Positions 40,424-48,620 of a stretch of DNA of 48,620 bases are shown in pieces. A program made the position numbers and the translations under genes. Origin of the DNA: an uncultured Faecalibaculum sp. (GTDB taxonomy: Bacteria; Bacillota_I; Bacilli_A; Erysipelotrichales; Erysipelotrichaceae); NCBI RefSeq assembly GCF_910588395.1, contig NZ_CAJUPA010000017.1, positions 1 to 48,620 on the forward strand, given 5' to 3'. How positions within the stretch are numbered: the first letter of the stretch is position 1; every line of letters starts with the position of its first letter. The notes beneath the pieces were generated by a model, which was given only the letters and a program-made list of their open reading frames with translations, was not told where the DNA came from and ran no database searches.

Positions 40424-40801
40424 ATGGAAATCACCATCAACAACAAAACTTATCCGCTCAAGGCTTCCTTTGCCTTCCTGAAGAAAATCGAGACCATGGA
40501 CCGCCGGGCTGCCGGAGATTCCGAAATCGACATGGGTCTGGCAAACGCCATCGTCATGGCCCGGGACACAGGAGACCTGCGCTATCTGGTGGACCTGATC
40601 TGGGCGCTGAATGCGGGGCAGAAGCCCGCTCTGGAACGGACGGCGGTTGAATCCTACATCGAGGACGACTGCGAAGACCCCGAGGCACTGCTGAATGAGG
40701 TCATCGGTTTTTTGTCGAAAGCGAATGTCTGCAGGCTGCGTCTGAAAAAGATGGGAATCATCGCGGAGCAGACAACGGAAACGCCCAGCCTTTCCGCATA
40801 G
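40424..40801 (+). CDS. Tail assembly chaperone (short product)
   Basis: A 125-residue protein equivalent to lambda gpG (EITINNKTYPLKASFAFLKK; LRYLVDLIWALNAGQKPA; EALLNEVIGFLSK). It coats the tape measure during tail assembly. The normal reading ends at TAG 40799-40801; a minus-one shift in the last third makes the longer form. GAGGAAAAC ribosome site. Confidence 0.87.
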   Translation: MEITINNKTYPLKASFAFLKKIETMDRRAAGDSEIDMGLANAIVMARDTGDLRYLVDLIWALNAGQKPALERTAVESYIEDDCEDPEALLNEVIGFLSKANVCRLRLKKMGIIAEQTTETPSLSA

Positions 40802-41154
40802 ACGAAATCATCGAAGACGCCGCTGTTACCTGTTTTCGCTTTTTCGGACACAACACCATGGAGCAGGTCCTGAATCTGGACATGAAGGAATACCGGCTGC
40901 TTTGTGAGGCTGAAAGGCTCAAGAACATCGACCGGGAATACTGGATCCATGCGCAGGCCTTTGCCAACAACAAGGCGACGCTCCGGGACAGGAAAGGCCG
41001 GCTCATCTATCACCGGATGAACGACCTGTTCGACTACGAAAAGGAACTGAAGCGGGAAACATCGAAAACCAGAAAGACCCGGAAGAAGGAAGAGAACCCC
41101 TACATCCGGGCCATGAAAAAGTATCTGCAGGAGAAGCAGAAGAAGGGAGAATGA
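40424..41154 (+). CDS. Tail assembly chaperone, frameshifted long form (gpGT-like)
   Basis: Frame one is read to 40714 (97 codons), then minus one to 41154, giving 243 residues. The added part reads VESECLQAASEKDGNHRG and then IDEIIEDAAVTCFRFFGHNT, MEQVLNLDMKEYRLL and a basic tail. The T extension binds the tube protein, as in lambda. The internal ATG at 40858 has no ribosome site and is not the true start. It ends two bases before the tape measure start. Confidence 0.85.
40708..40714 (+). promoter_or_regulatory. Minus-one ribosomal frameshift site
   Basis: T-TTT-TTG in the zero frame (after GG of the Gly codon) is a classic slippery heptamer. Slipping back one base joins the upstream chaperone to an open frame that runs to 41154 with no stop in between. 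Confidence 0.85.
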
Positions 41155-41155
41155 C

Positions 41156-44100
41156 GTGAGCAGTCACAAGGTCGAGGCCATTCTCTCCGCCAAAGATGAC
41201 GGACTTACCGATGCGCTGAAACGTGTCGAATCCACGCTGAAATCGCTGGACGCCACTGTCAAACGAATCGGAAACATCATGCTCAAGGCCAAAGATGCCG
41301 GAGCCACCGCAACCATCAAAAAAGTGGAGCGGGCAGCCGAAAGCCTGGACAAGACCAAAGCGGAGACAGAACTGGCAGCCGACGACAGGGCATCCCCCAT
41401 CGTCGAGAAAGTCACAGAATCACTGAAAAAGGCTGACAGCCAGAAGGCGGAAGCGACTCTGAGCGCAAAGGACAAGGCGAGTCCGGCAGCAAAGCAGGCA
41501 AAGGCCGCAATCAACCAGATCAAGGCCCTGAATGCGACAGCCAAACTGGACGCAAAGGACAAGGCAACCGAGAAGATCCGCAAGGTTGCATCCAGCCTGA
41601 AGCAGGTTGCAGCTCACCCGGAGAACATCATCATCAATGCCAAAGACAAGGCGAGTCAGCTGATCAGCGAGGCAGGGCGAAAGATCAAGGCACTGGCAAC
41701 TACCAAAGCCGAACCGACTATTGACGCAAAGGACGGACCGTTCAACCAGAAGGTCCAGGGCGTAAAAGAGAAGCTCTCAGCCCTGTCAAACGCTGCCGGG
41801 ACAGTCGCTTTTGGCTTCCTGCAGTCGGCCGGGCAGAAGGCTTTCTCGGCCCTGACAGGGTCCATTGACGGAGCTATCAGCCGATATGATACCCTGCAGC
41901 AGTTTCCGAAGGTCATGTCTCAGATGGGCTACTCTGCAGACCAGGCACAGGCCAACATCCAGAAAATGTCGGACGGCATCGACGGACTGCCGACGACTCT
42001 GGACGGGATCGTTGCCAATGCCAAAAACCTGACCCTGACGCTGGGCAACATGGACAAGGGAACCGATACCGCCATCGCATTCAATAACGCCATGCTGGCT
42101 TCCGGTGCTTCCACCGAGGATGCAGACCGGGCACTGACGCAGTACACCCAAATGCTTGCCAACGGAAAAGTGGACATGCAGTCGTGGATGTCCATGCAAA
42201 CGGCCGGAAAGTACGCATTGACAGAGGTCGCCAAGGAGCTGGGCATCACTTCCGGGAATACCCAGGAACTGTACGAACAGCTGCAGAAAGGCAATATTTC
42301 GCTGGACCAGTTCAATGATGCGCTTATCAAAGTGGCCGGTTCTGGATCCAAAATGGCGGAGACAGCCCGGAAATCCATCGAAGGTATCGGCACATCCCTG
42401 AAAAACCTCGCCAATGCAGGAAAGAAGGGGATGGCTAACCTGCTGACGACCATTGACGAAGGCCTTGCGGCTTCCGGAACCAGCATTGCCGGCATGATCG
42501 ACAGTCTGAAAGGCCTCATCAACACGGGATTCAAGGGCGCTCAGGCGGCCGCTGCGCAGATGATTGCCCAAATCACATCCATGGGCTCCGGAGCCTTTGA
42601 GCCGATCATGACAGGCGTCAAAAAGCTCGGTGATGGCATTTCCAAGGCTTTCCAGAGTTTCCTGAGCGGAGCGCTTCCGCAAATCACTCAGCAGCTGGCA
42701 AATCTGGCCAATCTGGTTGGCGAGGTCGCCGGAGCGTTTGGTGACATGGTTGGATCCATCGACATGTCGTTCCTGGCTGGTGTCCTGTCCGGTATCACAG
42801 CCAAATTCAGGGCACTGCTGGAAATCGTCAGCCAGGTGTTCCAGAAAATGGCAGACACAGGTGTTGCAAACAAAGTGGCTACTGCATTCGGCAAGGTCGG
42901 GCAGGTCGTGAATGACATGTTCATGACGATGTCCCGATCCGGAGCCCTGGACAAACTGCTGGACCTGTTTGTCCAGATGGTTGGTATCCTTGCGGATGCT
43001 GCCAGCGCTGTTGCCGACTTCATCGCCGGGATCGATGGTGACATTCTGGGAAATGTTGTGACTGGTGTGATGGCGGCTATTGCGGCCTTCAAAGGCTTCT
43101 CCTTCTTGAAGAACTTTAACCCCCTCGAAGGATTCTTGAAACGGTTCAAAAAAGGCACCGATGAGCCTGAAAAAGACACAAAAGCCATGAAAAGCAAGGT
43201 AGCTCAAGTTTTATCTTCCATGGGAGACCTGTTCATGGGTCTGGGAGATGGAATCAAGTCTGCCCTGCAGGGCGTTGGCTCTGTAATTGAGTCTGTCGGG
43301 GCTTCTATCGGGGTTGCGTTCGAAGGCTTTGGTGAGGCGATGAAGATGGCAAACCCCGTCAATTTGCTGGCCCTTGCCGCTGTCATCGTCTCCATCGGTG
43401 CAGCGCTGGCTCTTGTGGCATCTCAGGGACAAGGTGTAGCAGCAATCATCGCCGGTGTGGGCACGGCATTCGCCAATGCAGCGCCGTTTGTCACAGCCCT
43501 TGGTGATGCGATCGGGACGATCGTTGAGGCAATCGGAACGGCTCTGGCGGAAGTTCTGACCGCCATTGCGCCATATGTCGAAAACTTTGCGAACGCATTT
43601 GCCACATGTGCCCAAGGCATTGCCGATGCGGTCGCAACCATCACCGAAGCAATCACTCCGCTTGTGGATGTTGTGATGCAGAACTTTAACCAGCTGGTTG
43701 CCATTGCTGGAAACGCAATCGCACAGATCATCACAGCCTGCGGTCCTTTCATCCCCAACATCACCCAGATGGTGGAAACGGTTGTTTCCAAGCTGCCGGA
43801 AATCATCAACGCTTTCTCCAATCTGCTGAGCGAAGTTAGACCGATCATTGATTCGATTGGTGATGCAATTAAAAAGTTCGGCAGTGCGATTGAGGATGCT
43901 CTGGATGGAGTGTCGGGAGTTATCGATTCTGTCGGCGGGCTCATCAAGAGCTTTTTTGATGGAATCTCCGGAGTGATTGATTCTGTCGGAAAGGCAGCCC
44001 TCAATTGTGGACGTGGCTTCGAAGCACTTGCAAGAGGTGTTGAGAAGATCACCAACCTTAACCTGCTTGACATGGGCGCCAGTCTTGGGACTGTAGCTAC

Positions 44101-45289
44101 AGGCATTGGTTTGATTGCCGCTGCCTCTTCGGGCTTAGGCGACACAGGCACTCAGATGCAGGCACTGGGCACTGGACTCACGATGATTCAGGCGTCCGCA
44201 GAAGGTGCCATTGCCGCAATGCAGAATTTCAGCAGCATCACGACACAGCTGCAGCAGGTCGGCGCGTGTGCTCCCCAGGTGACCACGGCAGCCAACGCAA
44301 TCACCCAGTTCTCTGCTTCCGCTGTCGCCGCCATGGCTGGACTGGTTGGAGCTGTCGCAGGACTGTCAGTATTCACGGCCGGGCTGACCCAGCTCACTGC
44401 TGCATCGACATCGGCCGGATCTGCAGCACTGGTCATGGCTTCTGGATTCTCTGGAGTCTCTGGCGCTGCATCTTCCGCAAGCGGAGCACTGACAGCCCTT
44501 GCGTCTGCCGCGCTCAGAGCAACTGCGTCCTTTGCGACAATGAGCAGTCTTGCGGCTGCTGGCATGTCCAGGATGGCGTCTGCTGTCAGATCTGGAATGT
44601 CCACAGTTGTTTCTGGCATCACAAGCGGAATGAGAAACGCCACAAGGTCAGTCACTTCCGGCGTCAGCTCCATGCTCAGGGCCATGACGTCCGGTGTTTC
44701 TGCAATGTCTTCGGCTGGCAGAGCCATGGGCGTTGGAGCCAGCACTGGACTGAGGTCCGGCGTTTCCCCGATGCCTGCAATCGCCAGATCCGCATGTTCT
44801 TCTGCCGTGGCGGCCATGTCCGGATTCTACGGTGCTGCGTTCTCCGCCGGCGCTTACATCGGAATGGGGCTGGCCAACGGCATGGCGTCTCAGCTTGGCA
44901 GAGTGCAGAGCATTGCGGCGTCTCTTGCCAATGCTGCAGCCAGAGCCACAGCGGCCGCCGCCAAAGTGCATTCCCCTTCCAGGGTGTTCATGGAAATCGG
45001 TGGCTACATCGGCGAAGGCCTTGCAATCGGTATGGACAAGACCCAGAAGATGGTCGCCAGGGCTGGCAATGACCTGATTTCCTACGGTCAGTTCGCAGCT
45101 CCCAGACGCGCCTCTTTTGCCGGCGGTTCCATGTCGGTTGATGAGACTTACGGCCTGAATGTGGAGGTTTACCCGACTGTATCCATCAACGTCAACGACA
45201 GGGAGATTGCCAGGGCGACAGCTGACGAAATGACCAAAGAACAGCAGCGCAAGGAAATCATCAAGCAGAAACTGAGAGGAGACAGATGA
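41156..45289 (+). CDS. Tail tape measure protein
   Basis: A 1377-residue protein that sets tail length. Residues 1-200 carry a repeated A-K-D-x-A-S motif (at 45, 75, 104, 133, 162 and 191) with 29- to 30-residue spacing. The TP901-type core follows (~205-430: LQQFPKVMSQMGYSADQAQA; ALTQYTQMLANGKVDMQSWM). Then come hydrophobic helices (~690-860), a coiled middle, and a long Ala/Ser/Gly/Met-rich region (~1080-1270), ending with VHSPSRVFMEIGGYIGEGLA. At roughly 0.15 nm per residue it suggests a tail near 200 nm. GTG start after AAGGGAGAATGAC. Confidence 0.94.
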   Translation: MSSHKVEAILSAKDDGLTDALKRVESTLKSLDATVKRIGNIMLKAKDAGATATIKKVERAAESLDKTKAETELAADDRASPIVEKVTESLKKADSQKAEATLSAKDKASPAAKQAKAAINQIKALNATAKLDAKDKATEKIRKVASSLKQVAAHPENIIINAKDKASQLISEAGRKIKALATTKAEPTIDAKDGPFNQKVQGVKEKLSALSNAAGTVAFGFLQSAGQKAFSALTGSIDGAISRYDTLQQFPKVMSQMGYSADQAQANIQKMSDGIDGLPTTLDGIVANAKNLTLTLGNMDKGTDTAIAFNNAMLASGASTEDADRALTQYTQMLANGKVDMQSWMSMQTAGKYALTEVAKELGITSGNTQELYEQLQKGNISLDQFNDALIKVAGSGSKMAETARKSIEGIGTSLKNLANAGKKGMANLLTTIDEGLAASGTSIAGMIDSLKGLINTGFKGAQAAAAQMIAQITSMGSGAFEPIMTGVKKLGDGISKAFQSFLSGALPQITQQLANLANLVGEVAGAFGDMVGSIDMSFLAGVLSGITAKFRALLEIVSQVFQKMADTGVANKVATAFGKVGQVVNDMFMTMSRSGALDKLLDLFVQMVGILADAASAVADFIAGIDGDILGNVVTGVMAAIAAFKGFSFLKNFNPLEGFLKRFKKGTDEPEKDTKAMKSKVAQVLSSMGDLFMGLGDGIKSALQGVGSVIESVGASIGVAFEGFGEAMKMANPVNLLALAAVIVSIGAALALVASQGQGVAAIIAGVGTAFANAAPFVTALGDAIGTIVEAIGTALAEVLTAIAPYVENFANAFATCAQGIADAVATITEAITPLVDVVMQNFNQLVAIAGNAIAQIITACGPFIPNITQMVETVVSKLPEIINAFSNLLSEVRPIIDSIGDAIKKFGSAIEDALDGVSGVIDSVGGLIKSFFDGISGVIDSVGKAALNCGRGFEALARGVEKITNLNLLDMGASLGTVATGIGLIAAASSGLGDTGTQMQALGTGLTMIQASAEGAIAAMQNFSSITTQLQQVGACAPQVTTAANAITQFSASAVAAMAGLVGAVAGLSVFTAGLTQLTAASTSAGSAALVMASGFSGVSGAASSASGALTALASAALRATASFATMSSLAAAGMSRMASAVRSGMSTVVSGITSGMRNATRSVTSGVSSMLRAMTSGVSAMSSAGRAMGVGASTGLRSGVSPMPAIARSACSSAVAAMSGFYGAAFSAGAYIGMGLANGMASQLGRVQSIAASLANAAARATAAAAKVHSPSRVFMEIGGYIGEGLAIGMDKTQKMVARAGNDLISYGQFAAPRRASFAGGSMSVDETYGLNVEVYPTVSINVNDREIARATADEMTKEQQRKEIIKQKLRGDR

Positions 45290-46842
45290 CATACAAATTT
45301 GTTGACACAGTAAGACAAACCACCGCAGCAACGGAATCCCTGCCTGATGAAGCTGTGCGCATCAACGGGAAGTGGCTGGAAAATGAGGTGTCCGGTTATC
45401 GGACACTTCATGTTTCTGGCCGTGAACTCATCTCCACGGAAATAAACACCAACACCATTGCCGGGATGAATGGTGAAATCTTTCTTAATAGCCGGATCCC
45501 TGCCAGGGTCATCACTGTTCGGTATTTGCTTGCGGCCAAGTCGAACTTCGAATTCCGGCAAGCTTTCAACCAGCTTTGCCGACTGCTGCAGCCAGCCCAG
45601 GTCGAGGTCGTTTTTGCGGATGAACCGGACAAATACTTCATCGGGACCAAATCCGAAATCGAAAATCCCGAACCCGGCAGCAACATCACGACGGGGGAAT
45701 TCAAGATTTTCTGCACGGATCCGTTCAAGTACTCCACCACAGAGAAGACTTTCCAGATGGACGGCGCAGGAACAATCATGGTGGAAAATACCGGCTCAGT
45801 CCCTGTCCCCATCCGCTACGAAATCACACACAACCACGAAAACGGCTATGTCGGGATTGCTTCCGAGCACGGCGCCATGGAGTTTGGCAAGCGGGAAGAA
45901 GCGGACGGCGTGACCTATCAGCAGATGGAGCACTTGCTAAATATCAACAACTTCATTTCTGCCCCCAACGACACAAACGGGCATGATGTCATGCATCCGA
46001 ACTATGGATGCAAAGGCACCCTGAAAACCATGGGCTACAATGGCCGGACTTACCTGTGCCTTGACAACCCCGGCACAGCTTCCGGAAACGCCTATGGTGG
46101 GCTCAGGACCCTGACCATCCCTGCAGATTCCAACGGCGCTTCCGGTGCTCAGAACTGGTACCTTTACGGACACCTGTGTTTCTGGGCCTCCCAGATGGGA
46201 CAGACAGGGGAAATGACGGTCAATGTCGTGACTGCCGACAATCAGCTGATCGCAGGGATGACCTGGTACAAAACAGACATGTCCGGCAACACCGGGGTGT
46301 ACGAAATCACAGTTGGCGGTCAGGCGTCCAGTGCAGTCAACGCTGGACATGTGCTCAGGTCCTGGACCTATCAGACCAGTCACACTCACAGTGACAATCC
46401 CTGGTACGGAGACTGGGGACACGTTGACCTCAAGAAAGAGGGATCCAAAATCACCTTCTTTTACTGGGGAGGGTATTTCACCTACAACTGCCCAGAAGTG
46501 GCGAACCTTGTGGCAGCCAAAGTGCAGGTCACATGCAAGGTGTGGGCACAGCAGCCCAACAAGCGGATGTACTGTGCCGGGTTTGACACACTGGATTTCT
46601 ATAAATGCAACGTCAACAAATGGCGTGACGTTCCCAACCGCTATTGGCAGGGGTCAAAGCTGGAAATCGACGGCAACACCGGTCAGTTTCTGGTGGCCGG
46701 GATGCCGAAGCCACAGGATGAGATTCTGGGGACGAAGTGGTTCAAGGCCGAGCCAGGGGAGACGGAAGTCAAACTCTACTTCTCATCCTTCTGCTCCCCT
46801 AAACCGACCGTTGTTGCAAGGATAAGAGAGGCATGGCTATGA
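45286..46842 (+). CDS. Distal tail protein (Dit), long form
   Basis: A 518-residue baseplate hub protein. The N-terminal ~200 residues match Dit proteins (ELISTEINTNTIAGMNGEIF; RVITVRYLLAAKSNFEFRQA; EFKIFCTDPFKYSTTEKTFQ). The extra C-terminal ~300 residues are Gly/Trp/Tyr-rich and probably a carbohydrate-binding insertion, as in 'evolved' Dit proteins. It overlaps the tape measure gene and the next gene. Confidence 0.87.
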   Translation: MTYKFVDTVRQTTAATESLPDEAVRINGKWLENEVSGYRTLHVSGRELISTEINTNTIAGMNGEIFLNSRIPARVITVRYLLAAKSNFEFRQAFNQLCRLLQPAQVEVVFADEPDKYFIGTKSEIENPEPGSNITTGEFKIFCTDPFKYSTTEKTFQMDGAGTIMVENTGSVPVPIRYEITHNHENGYVGIASEHGAMEFGKREEADGVTYQQMEHLLNINNFISAPNDTNGHDVMHPNYGCKGTLKTMGYNGRTYLCLDNPGTASGNAYGGLRTLTIPADSNGASGAQNWYLYGHLCFWASQMGQTGEMTVNVVTADNQLIAGMTWYKTDMSGNTGVYEITVGGQASSAVNAGHVLRSWTYQTSHTHSDNPWYGDWGHVDLKKEGSKITFFYWGGYFTYNCPEVANLVAAKVQVTCKVWAQQPNKRMYCAGFDTLDFYKCNVNKWRDVPNRYWQGSKLEIDGNTGQFLVAGMPKPQDEILGTKWFKAEPGETEVKLYFSSFCSPKPTVVARIREAWL

Positions 46843-48620
46843 GTACACCAAGAATTGCGATCCTCAACGCCCGGGATGATGTCCTGGGCTTTTTGGACAA
46901 TGACAGACCGGACGCCATCCACTACTTCGATGAGGCCCTGCATCTGTATCTTGCCGGGTCAGCCTACACCTTTGAGGGCAAGGTGCTTACCGGTGAGGAT
47001 ACGCAAATCATCGAAGTGGGAAACAAACTGTCATTCAGACACGAAAACAAGGACTACTACCTCAACATAGTGAAGACAGAAAAGGATGAGGTATACACAT
47101 CCTTTGAATGCTTTGGTCTGACTTTTGAATTCCTGAATGAGGAAGTTGACAAGTACGAAGCACCCGAGGCAAAGACTCTTGCCGCCTACATCCAGCAGTG
47201 GGGCGCTGAAACGATGGACCTCAGGATCATCCACAATGAGGTGGCGGACAGGGCGCTGAAACTGAAATGGGATGGACGGGAGACGATTTTGAAGCGCCTC
47301 TTTTCTCTTGCCAACAGCTTTGACGTGGAATTGGATTTCCAGACAGTCCTGAACCGGGATTTTTCTCTGTCCCATATGAATCTCTACATCGTGAAGCAAA
47401 CCGGCAAGGATAGGACAGGCGAAATCCTGCGGTACGGCAAGGAAATCGAAGGGATCAAAAAGACTTCGGATGTCTCTGACCTGTACACCGCCATTCGTCC
47501 CAGGGGCAAGGATGGACTGACTCTTGCGGGATACTCTCATGCCAAAGAGTCAGACGGTATCTGGCTGAGAGGCGAGGACATCCTGAACCCGTCTGCAAAA
47601 GACAGGTTCCCGGCTGTCAATCCTGATAAGGCAGAGGGGTACATTGCCCGTTACTGGGACTGCGATGTGGAAGACCAGGCCATGTTGTATGGTCGTGCCC
47701 TTGCAGAACTGCGCAAGAACTCCGTACCAAAGCTGGAGTACGAGGTGGACGGTTTTGTGGATGGTGCCATCGGTGACCGGTTCACGATTGAGGATGACGC
47801 CTATCAGCCAACTCTGTACGTTCAAGCTAGGGTCGTTGAACAGGAAATCTGCTTCACGGACCCATCCCGGAGCAAGACTACTTTCGACAACTTTACCGAG
47901 GTAAAATCACAGCTTTCCAGCACCATTCAGGCACAGGTGGAAAAGCTGGTGGAGAAATACAAGACATATCAGGCCGGTATCTCTTCCACAGCCGGGACCA
48001 TCTTTGTCAACGGTGTAGGGACTACGACACTGACAGCCTTTGTCCGGGATGGCGTGACCGATGTCACCGACAAATTCACGATCCGCTGGTACAAGGCAGG
48101 GACTGAGTGTGGGAATGGTAAAACGCTGACCGTTTCCAGCACGGACTTTGATGACATGGCGGTGTACGGATTCAAGGCTTTTGACAGCACCGGAGCCATC
48201 AAGGCGGAATATGAACTGACCTTTGCCAATGTGGTGGATGGTGTGTCGGATTATCTTCACGTCAAATACTCCAACGACGGCGGCCAGACATTCAGCAGCC
48301 CAGACGGTGACTGGATTGGACAGTATCACGACAGCAACCCTGTCGATTCCCCCGACCCTGCGAGATACACATGGGCCAAAATCAAGGGCAACGATGGTGC
48401 CAACGGAACCACACAAAAGCTGGTTTCGCTGACCAACGAATACTACCTTTCCACATCTGATACTGCCCAGACAGGCGGTTCCTGGGGGACGACTTACCCG
48501 GACTACGAAGATGGTAAATTCTTGTGGGTCCGAGTCAAGGCGGTCTATAAGGATCCCAACGGAACAGCCTATACCGCACCGGAGCTTGATAAGGCGTGGC
48601 TCAATGCAGGCAAGGCCATC
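46839..48620 (+). CDS. Tail-associated protein (Tal/prophage endopeptidase tail family), 3' end outside window
   Basis: 594 residues are visible and the frame stays open to the window edge. The first ~350 residues have the gp27-like hub pattern of siphovirus Tal proteins (SFECFGLTFEFLNEEVDKYE; LKRLFSLANSFDVELDFQTV; DVSDLYTAIRPRGKDGLTLA; DRFTIEDDAYQP). After a helical linker (QLSSTIQAQVEKLVEKYK), beta-sandwich-like repeats begin (TTTLTAFVRDGVTDVTDKFT; SDYLHVKYSNDGGQTFS), likely receptor-binding or fibre segments. Start overlaps the Dit stop. Confidence 0.87.
   Translation, partial: MSTPRIAILNARDDVLGFLDNDRPDAIHYFDEALHLYLAGSAYTFEGKVLTGEDTQIIEVGNKLSFRHENKDYYLNIVKTEKDEVYTSFECFGLTFEFLNEEVDKYEAPEAKTLAAYIQQWGAETMDLRIIHNEVADRALKLKWDGRETILKRLFSLANSFDVELDFQTVLNRDFSLSHMNLYIVKQTGKDRTGEILRYGKEIEGIKKTSDVSDLYTAIRPRGKDGLTLAGYSHAKESDGIWLRGEDILNPSAKDRFPAVNPDKAEGYIARYWDCDVEDQAMLYGRALAELRKNSVPKLEYEVDGFVDGAIGDRFTIEDDAYQPTLYVQARVVEQEICFTDPSRSKTTFDNFTEVKSQLSSTIQAQVEKLVEKYKTYQAGISSTAGTIFVNGVGTTTLTAFVRDGVTDVTDKFTIRWYKAGTECGNGKTLTVSSTDFDDMAVYGFKAFDSTGAIKAEYELTFANVVDGVSDYLHVKYSNDGGQTFSSPDGDWIGQYHDSNPVDSPDPARYTWAKIKGNDGANGTTQKLVSLTNEYYLSTSDTAQTGGSWGTTYPDYEDGKFLWVRVKAVYKDPNGTAYTAPELDKAWLNAGKAI

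Noticed and set aside
40858..41154. Independent gene starting at ATG 40858
   Set aside because: No ribosome site, and the frame is open far upstream to the slippery heptamer, so it is the frameshift extension.
46839..48620. Diversity-generating retroelement or variable repeat near the tail-tip gene
   Set aside because: No reverse transcriptase and no template/variable repeat pair is seen in the window, although the 3' end is missing.

Overview
The window joins about 8.5 kb of bacterial chromosome to the left ~38-40 kb of a temperate siphovirus-type prophage. Base composition is moderately GC-rich and ribosome binding sites are strong AGGAGG-type. The gene families (Amt-PII fusion, flavin reductase-rubredoxin, DUF4355 scaffold, dimeric dUTPase, SPP1-like portal and MuF) point to an anaerobic member of the Bacillota, possibly Clostridia or Erysipelotrichia. 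I cannot name a genus.

Host part (1-8741): an ammonium transporter fused to a PII regulatory domain; a MATE efflux pump; a flavin reductase-rubredoxin fusion; a CydDC-like heterodimeric ABC exporter overlapping a YgbA-DUF454 fusion gene; and tRNA-His. The rubredoxin, exporter and YgbA genes look like one oxidative/nitrosative-stress neighbourhood.

Integration zone (8644-12900): two large serine recombinases. The first is on the minus strand, and its reading frame runs antisense through the whole tRNA-His gene. The second is on the plus strand, is preceded by a perfect 28-bp palindrome and followed by a 13-bp-arm inverted repeat. Next comes a cluster of candidate small RNAs.

Lysogeny region (12901-15721, mostly minus strand): two unrecognised cargo genes, one with a glycine zipper and SHOCT domain, a 36-residue gene and a CI-like repressor. 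The repressor diverges from the early operon across repeated GTCTTA-type operators.

Early region (15863-29141): a DUF2829/Tad2-like gene broken by an in-frame stop, two antirepressors, two large inverted repeats, YqaJ exonuclease, RecT (split by a group I intron encoding a GIY-YIG endonuclease), RusA, a replication initiator with iterons, SSB, dUTPase, many small genes, and an ArpU/DUF1492-like late regulator.

Late region (29146-48620): an orphan type I-like methyltransferase with a half specificity subunit, a nested RNA hairpin, a degenerate tRNA, terminase, portal, a MuF minor head protein carrying a C-terminal zincin domain with a small downstream gene that may be its immunity partner, Prp-type protease, scaffold, capsid, connectors, major tail protein, frameshifted tail chaperones, tape measure, distal tail and the start of a tail-associated protein. 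The prophage right end, lysis genes and right attachment site lie outside the window.

Most notable: the group I intron in recT, the MuF-zincin/immunity module, the interrupted anti-Thoeris-like gene, the structured RNAs near operon starts, and the uncharacterised lysogenic cargo.
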